A DNA stretch of 64,000 nt, from the NCBI GenBank assembly GCA_907165275.2, contig OU015671.1, positions 7,161,001 to 7,225,000 of the forward strand, written 5' to 3'. The stretch comes from Zygaena filipendulae. Lineage: Eukaryota; Arthropoda; Insecta; Lepidoptera; Zygaenidae. Every line of letters begins with the position of its first letter. Within the stretch, counting starts at the first letter, position 1. Of this stretch, positions 57,751-64,000 are shown piece by piece. The translations under genes were made by a program, and so were the position numbers. The notes beneath the pieces are model-generated. The model ran no database searches, was not told the DNA's origin, and saw only the letters and a program-made list of their open reading frames with translations.

Positions 57751-59040
57751 CGATGTGTGCGTGGAACGGCGCGAAATTACGTTCGCACCAAGAGACGTAG
57801 TAAGGTGGTTCCACCACTCGTGAGATTGCATTGTATTTATATGTACCTACTATATAAATGCAATAATATATCACCAAAAATCACATTGGTCCTCACATTT
57901 CGAAAGTAGACTAACTTCACTTATCTTCTCAGCTAGTCTTATCATTAAGTAAGATCCGTAAAAATTTCCATTGAGAATTTTAAATTTTGGCCGATAAATA
58001 ATCTATTAATCTGCATGCATGTTTCGCAAATATTTATGATACTAACGAATGATTAACAACGACAACAGTTTGCTCCATTTCACATTGAATCAGGCGTCAT
58101 TACTCATTAAGGCTCGTGGTGTCGCCAACGACCTTGGGCGTTGAGGCGTGGCCTAATTTTCTCGCCCCCGCTACCCGCACCCAAACATCGCGCGATAATG
58201 TACGTAGGGTCAGTGGAACAGTTATCGGCACTCCATCAAATCTATCATTATTTTAATTGATATTACATTGAGTCATGCAAATATTTTTATATTGTATTTT
58301 TTATGTTTTATTTTAATACTTTAATAATGAAGGTAAATAATTATTGATGTTTATTTTTATTATATTGTAATTTTACTATAAAGGATTAATGATATCAAAT
58401 TCGTAGTTAAATAGGTAGTTAAATTAATTTATTATTTTACAATTTAGTACTTATTTAGTACAATTTAGTACCTATACACAAATTGATTTTTTTCTTTTCA
58501 CATATTTAGTGTACCTATTTGGTACCTTTAGGTACCGAATTTATTTTTAATTTATATCGTCCCAGAAAAAAGTAGTAGACTAATCAAAATTTTCGCCGTA
58601 AGAAAACATATTTGCTGTAAGTAACAAAACACCAACTTTTCACCAGAAACATTTTTTTTATAAAATTGAAAATAAAGCAACTTTTTAACAAGAACTGACA
58701 GAATTATGATTTTTTTTGTACATAGTTTTGTTAAGTTAAGGGTGCGCTCCGCCAGATTATGCAGCTCTTATCCGATAGAGGCCGCGGACGGCGCCATAAA
58801 AGAGTTTTCTCAATTTACAGAGAATCACAAGGTTAAAAAATAGATTTTGATGATGGCTGCGAGAGGATGAGTGTTTAATACATCTTTAATTTAAAATTTT
58901 TATATGGCTTTACGCGCATTATTATCCTTTAACTACACGAAAATATCGAATAACTGGCCGAAACGTAGTCACACACACATGCAAATCGATTAATACTAGA
59001 CGATTAGGATTCGTAATTTGGCTACCTCAACAAGAGTCTC
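57751..59040. other. intergenic, nothing recognised
   Basis: AT-rich, with a GC-richer patch at about 58110-58215 (CTCGCCCCCGCTACCCGCAC) but no exon. GGTACC-rich words cluster at 58510-58540. Confidence 0.4.
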
Positions 59041-59120
59041 GGTGGTGTGCGTCTTTTTTTGTAAACTATGAATCGTGAAAATCTTGTGTTCAAACCTTAG
59101 ATTTCGATTCCACTTTTTGA

Positions 59121-60608
59121 CCACGTGATCACATAGATATGACGAAAACATGAAGTTTGAGTACCAACACGATGGGTCTGTAACTTGTAGTTTCCGAGAT
59201 ACAGGCTATCGAAGATTTGATCTCGTGATCACATAGATATCACGAAAACATGAAGTTTGAGTACCAACACGATGGGTCTGTAACTTGTAGTTTCCGAGAT
59301 ATAGCCTATCGAATATTTGACCACGTGATCACATAGATATGACGAAAACATTAAGTTCGAGTACCAACACGACGGGTCTGTAACTTGTATTTTCCGAGAT
59401 ATAGGCTATCTAACATTTGATCACGTGATCACATAGATATGACGAAAACATGAAGTTTGAGTACCAACACGATGGGTCTGTAACTTGTAGTTTCCGAGAT
59501 ACAGGCTATCGAAGATTTGATCTCGTGATCACATAGATATCACGAAAACATGAAGTTTGAGTACCAACACGATGGGTCTGTAACTTGTAGTTTCCGAGAT
59601 ATAGCCTATCGAATATTTGACCACGTGATCACATAGATATGACGAAAACATGAAGTTCGAGTACCAACACGACGGGTCTGTAACTTGTATTTTCCGAGAT
59701 ATAGGCTATCCAACATTTGATCACGTGATCACATAGATATGACGAAAACATGAAGTTTGAGTACCAACACGATGGGTCTGTAACTTGTAGTTTCCGAGAT
59801 ATAGGCTATCGAAAATTTGACCACGTGATCACATAGATATGACGAAAACATGAAGTTTGAGTACCAACACGATGGGTCTGTAACTTGTAGATTCCGAGAT
59901 ACAGGCTATCGAAAATTTGACCACGTGATCACATAGATATCACGAAAACATGAAGTTTGAGTACCAACACGATGGGTCTGTAACTTGTAGTTTCCGAGAT
60001 ATAGCCTATCGAATATTTGACCACGTGATCACATAGATATGACGAAAACATGAAGTTTGAGTACCAACACGACGGGTCTGTAACTTGTAGTTTCCGAGAT
60101 ATAGGCTTTCTAACATTTGATCACGTGATCACATAGATATGACGAAAACATGAAGTTTGAGTACCAACACGATGGGTTTGTAACTTGTAGTTTCCGAGAT
60201 ATAGGCTATCGAAAATTTGACCACGTGATCACATAGATATGACGAAAACATGAAGTTTGAGTACCAACACGATGGGTCTGTAACTTGTAGTTTCCGAGAT
60301 ACAGGCTATCGAAGATTTGATCACGTGATCACATAGATATCACGAAAACATGAAGTTTGAGTACCAACACGATGGGTCTGTAACTTGTAGTTTCCGAGAT
60401 ATAGCTTGTTGAAAATTTGACCACGTGATCACATAGATATCACGAAAACATGAAGTTTGAGTACCAACACGATGGGTCTGTAACTTGTAGTTTCCGAGAT
60501 ATAGGTTATTGGAAATTTGACCACGTGATCACATAGATATCACGAAAACATGACGTTTGAGTACCAACACGATGGGTCTGTAACTTGTAGTTCCGAGATA
60601 TAGGCTTT
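59121..60608 (+). repeat. 100-bp satellite, 15 units, with E-boxes and higher-order structure
   Basis: Units start at 59121, 59221 and so on to 60521, exactly 100 bases apart; the last is one base short. Each reads (C/T)(C/T)(A/T)CGTGATCACATAGAT, then GAAAACATGAAGTTTGAGTA, CCAACACGATGGGTCTGTAA, CTTGTAGTTTCCGAGATA and a GGCTATCGAA-type end. Thirteen of 15 units carry CACGTG and all carry the palindrome GTGATCAC. Units 1-3 and 4-6 match as 300-base blocks with shared private variants. No ORF crosses the array. Confidence 0.95.
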
Positions 60609-60629
60609 ACAAAAAAAAAATTGAAGGTA

Positions 60630-60760
60630 TGAAAAAATTGCATCACGTGGTCACATAAGACACAATAAAAATATTATTTTCATTGCATCGGAGAATTTGG
60701 AGATAAACGCTGAATTTTATCACCCCAGGCCGAGATACAACCTTTCGAAAATATGGTCTC
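60630..60760 (+). repeat. diverged satellite unit at the array edge
   Basis: GCATCACGTGGTCACATAAG+AC, a GAATTTGGAG segment and CCGAGATACAACCTTTCGAA+AAT keep the order of the 100-bp unit with insertions. Edge units of tandem arrays are commonly the oldest. Confidence 0.55.
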
Positions 60761-63139
60761 TCTCTTTTACTCATCGTGAAAACAAGAAAGAGATAGCAAG
60801 AATTTATTCAACACAAAAATATAAAATACTTTTACCCGTAAGTTACGTTATACCTCATCGTACGTGACGCAGAACCAAAACGTCTTTTCCAACTTTCCAC
60901 AAGTTATTTGTATTCGCTTCGGCTACTAATAGGTACCTACTACATCAGTAATAGGTATATTTTCAAATACAATTCTAAATTATCTTGGTAGGCAAAATTG
61001 TCAAAACTCACGGCACAACGCCGCGCCACCTTGTGATCCTTTTGGAATTCACTACAAACTACTGCATTCGGGGGACTTGTCAGTCTACAGCCTAACTACA
61101 GCTGTTTATAGACCGGGCCGCCATTTTCGTACACTTATAAGTGTATTCGTTCTCTCACACAAGCAAAGGTTCGACCGAAATTTAATTCATTTTGAAATGA
61201 TTGTAATTATGTTATTTCTTCACTATAATATGCAAAGATTTTGGGCTGTGCGTTATCGTAACAAGTAGTAGTATTTTATTAAATGAAGTCTAATAAATAA
61301 AAACAGGCGGAATGCCTTTAATATAGCTACGGCAGTTTGTATGAAAACTAGACCTTTAGACCCACCTTAATGTTAGTTGCAATTAAAATATTTTCACTAA
61401 AGTTACAAGGAAACAGGTTTTACTACTTACAGCATTCTTCGATTTGTATGCAGATAGAAAATTGCTGTATATTTTCCGATATCTAAAATGCTGTAGCTGT
61501 ATATTTTTATTTTTATTAATTTATTGATTAATTTAGTAAAAGAAAGTAATAAAACAAAAATGTGTTTATAAAATTGCCTTTTGTTACAAAAAAATACAAT
61601 GAACCAATAATTAAAATTCAGTGAAGTCCAGTTGCCCAACTTTTTGCAGCTTTTTTTTTCGTGGCATTTTTGATGTCGCTACCTTATTTTGCTCACAAAA
61701 TTAATTTGGCGTAACCAAGCGGATTGCGACAGCGCGACGCACAGCCTACCCGTTTGAATGCCAGCGCCAGACTGACTCCCGTCGCCCGCGCACGGACCCG
61801 CTCGTGACCATTTGTAGTGAATGTGGTATAAAAAACATTTCGTCAAAACTATGTATTATTTTGGATCGATAAATGCTCAGTTTTAAGTTAAACAAGTTAG
61901 CAATCTTTTCCTGAAAGAATCGTGAAATTATCACTTGTAGTTTAGAAGCAGTAGCGTATTTCAAGTTGAAAACAGCTTCATTTCAATGTTTTTTTTTGAA
62001 TAGTATTTTGTAGACTACAATTTATTTAAATGCTCAGATTGAAGTTCATATATCAATCTTTAATATATGTTAATTCTGGAATCGTCAGTAGGCTAATTTA
62101 TGAGCTTTAGGGCCTCAAAAATGATCGTTTCACGACTCCATGCGCCTTAAGTATCCGATCCGATCCGATTCGTGGCTTAACTGTGCGAAAGTCCGTCGCC
62201 AAGGCTTTCGACTCTACATCGGTCTGCTTAGCTTAGCTTATATGGAGAGGTACGTATTGAAATCATTCGTTTGCCGATGGACAGGATTATTTTATTTCAA
62301 ACCTCGCAATATTGATCAATGACACTCTCCATGCAATGTGTAGTTGAATACAACAATATGAATAACGTATTTAATCTAAATACGCAAGTTGTAAATGCTG
62401 CCTCTACCTACTACCATCCAATTTGTTTATATAACAAAATTGTTAAGTACATGGAACGTATCATTTTCTCTAGTGAAATTATTTAACTGCAGACAAATAA
62501 ACTTGTATGCACGCTAAATGTAGCACGTGTCTAGGCATATCAATTATATTATGACTACCTACGCTAAAACTAGTGCCGTATTGAACAGCGACCGCAGCAC
62601 GCTAGCACGAGCGAGCGCAGCGAGCGTACCGCGGCAGAGGTCAGATTTCTTTTGGCGTGCATATTTTAACGTGCAATTACTAATTTAAATAGAAAAGTCA
62701 AAGATTATATAGTGTGGGGTTAAATATCACCCTTTCTCTGGTACCTACTTGTCAAAACTAAACCTATGGTGTGAGTTTAACGCGCACGTTCAAAACTATG
62801 TGCAGTGCGAGATTCACTGGTAAGCAATGCAACGTGGTAGGTATGTACATATTATATTATAGCTAACTTAAGTACCAGCAGTAAATCAGTGAACCGAGAT
62901 TTGGATCTGGAAACTGGTTTACCAAACTGAACTAGGTTGCCGTACTTGCCGTCTATGGTTTCGGCTAGCCGGCTGCCGAGTTGTTAGCCCACCGGCACCG
63001 GCACACTTGTGAGTACGCACTGCACCCACGCGGGTGAGGTGCATGACAATATTACACGATAATCTACCGGCTGGTGTGGTAACTGACGCTATGTCCTAAT
63101 AAGAACTTGAGATTTATAACACTTTGGTGTAGTAAACTA
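60761..63139. other. intergenic, CpG-rich patches only
   Basis: GC-richer patches occur at about 61710-61810, 62580-62640 (GCGAGCGCAGCGAGCGTACC) and 62935-63050. No reading frame with family resemblance was found. Confidence 0.4.
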
Positions 63140-63235
63140 AACCAAAGTCTAAAAATAACAAAATACCGATTTACTTAACAAAAGACAAAAATACAAGTAT
63201 TATTATTGGTTTGTGCTACCACTGATCGGTTTGGA
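63140..63235 (+). repeat. partial copy of the 6180-6577 fold-back arm
   Basis: AAAATAACAAAATACCGATT, AAAGACAAAAATACAAGTAT and TATTATTGGTTTGTGCTACC+ACTGATCGGTTT repeat the left arm of the 6180 element, ending where its centre would begin. Confidence 0.7.
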
Positions 63236-63659
63236 AAATATATATATACATATATACATATTATAATTTCTAGGTACCTAATAGAATTCTTAAGATTTAA
63301 CGTTATTAATAGATAAGTAATTTATAATAAAAAAACATTACATTACATTACAAGGAGTTTTTACGTAAATGCTGATATGATCAGAATAATAATTTTCAGT
63401 TTCGCATACCTATAGATTTAATTTAAATCATAGATTATAAAATATTTTAAATATTATGTAAATTATTGCTTCAATTAAAATTCTGCAAGTTAAATTCCAA
63501 GGTTTTCTTCATTTTATCGTTGATGCAAACGGAGTGTGTATACATAATAGGAAATTTCGAAATGTCATTATTGAAATAAATTAGCGTATAAAAGAATGCG
63601 ATCTCTCCCTGACATTTGCGAGGGTCACGTTTAGGCCGTTTTTCCACGAGCCGCCGCAT

Positions 63660-63739
63660 CACGACACGATAAAATACATCACAATACGATAAAATGTATC
63701 ACGATACGATAAAATGCACCACAATACGATAAAATGCAT
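63660..63739 (+). repeat. 4 x 20-bp minisatellite
   Basis: Four adjacent units of the form CAC(A/G)A(C/T)ACGATAAAAT+(four variable bases) occupy 63660-63739. Confidence 0.85.
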
Positions 63740-63824
63740 TTAGTTACTCGAGTAACGACACATCTTTTGTCGTCGTGCGGTGTCTACAACTACAATCATG
63801 AGTTATACAAAATAATGTAACTAT

Positions 63825-63995
63825 CGGCCGCACTCAGAGTCGTTAATGATTACTTAATTTTAAGTAGGTACCTAAAGATTTCAAAAACAAAACTGCCGCA
63901 CTTTAATGAACGTCTCTGTGTGCGGCAGTTTTGTTTTTTAAATCTTTTACTTCAAATTAAGTACCTAATCATTAAAACGTCTCTGAGTGCGGCCG
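63825..63995. mobile_element. fold-back MITE with ~76-bp arms
   Basis: CGGCCGCACTCAGAGTCGTT, AATGATTACTTAATTTTAAG and AAACAAAACTGCCGCAC at the left match the reversed right arm (63920-63995), which ends CTGAGTGCGGCCG. The loop is about 18 bases and repeats a GAACGTCTCTG word from the arm. It reaches almost to the window edge. Confidence 0.85.
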
Positions 63996-64000
63996 TATGT

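Noticed and set aside
59121..60608. Possible CRISPR-like array
   Set aside because: There are no unique spacers; whole 100-base units repeat end to end in a eukaryotic context, so it is a satellite.

Overview
The window reads as nuclear DNA of an insect, almost certainly a moth or butterfly (Lepidoptera). The background is AT-rich, genes are split by introns with GT-AG borders, there are tandem GMC oxidoreductase genes, and the DNA is packed with short dispersed repeats of lepidopteran style (CCGCGG-containing SINE-like units, jockey-type LINE tails, many small hairpin elements). The species cannot be told from the sequence alone.

Four host genes are supported. (1) and (2) are two tandem GMC (FAD-dependent glucose-methanol-choline) oxidoreductase genes on the minus strand, 9368-12972 (4 exons, 616 aa) and 14866-21306 (3 exons, 624 aa). 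They resemble the lepidopteran ecdysone oxidase / glucose dehydrogenase-like group. (3) A deoxycytidylate deaminase lies on the plus strand at 30415-33716 (5 exons, 198 aa). (4) The C-terminal six exons of the NatA auxiliary subunit Naa15 lie on the minus strand at 39036-43516; its N-terminal two thirds was not found in the window. All exon joins were checked by reading phase and splice dinucleotides.

Mobile DNA fills much of the rest. A Tc1-type transposon with an intact DD34E transposase sits in intron 3 of the dCMP deaminase gene. A 5'-truncated LINE (RT plus RNase H) with a 14-bp target-site duplication lies just upstream of that gene. A jockey-like LINE tail abuts the splice donor of the second GMC gene. 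A decayed Harbinger-like element lies at 56.3-57.75 kb. There are at least six copies of one ~320-bp MITE that carries paired TGACGTCA palindromes, plus many unrelated fold-back elements. The right part (43.5-64 kb) has no recognisable host exon. It holds a 100-bp satellite of 15 units (59121-60608) with a 300-bp higher-order repeat and a CACGTG E-box in most units.

The most interesting signals are: a near-identical GC-rich 134-bp FAD-binding exon shared by the two otherwise diverged GMC genes (gene conversion signature); the E-box satellite; the MITE family that disperses paired CRE-type sites; the fresh Tc1 insertion in a nucleotide-metabolism gene; and the apparently very long or broken 5' part of Naa15.
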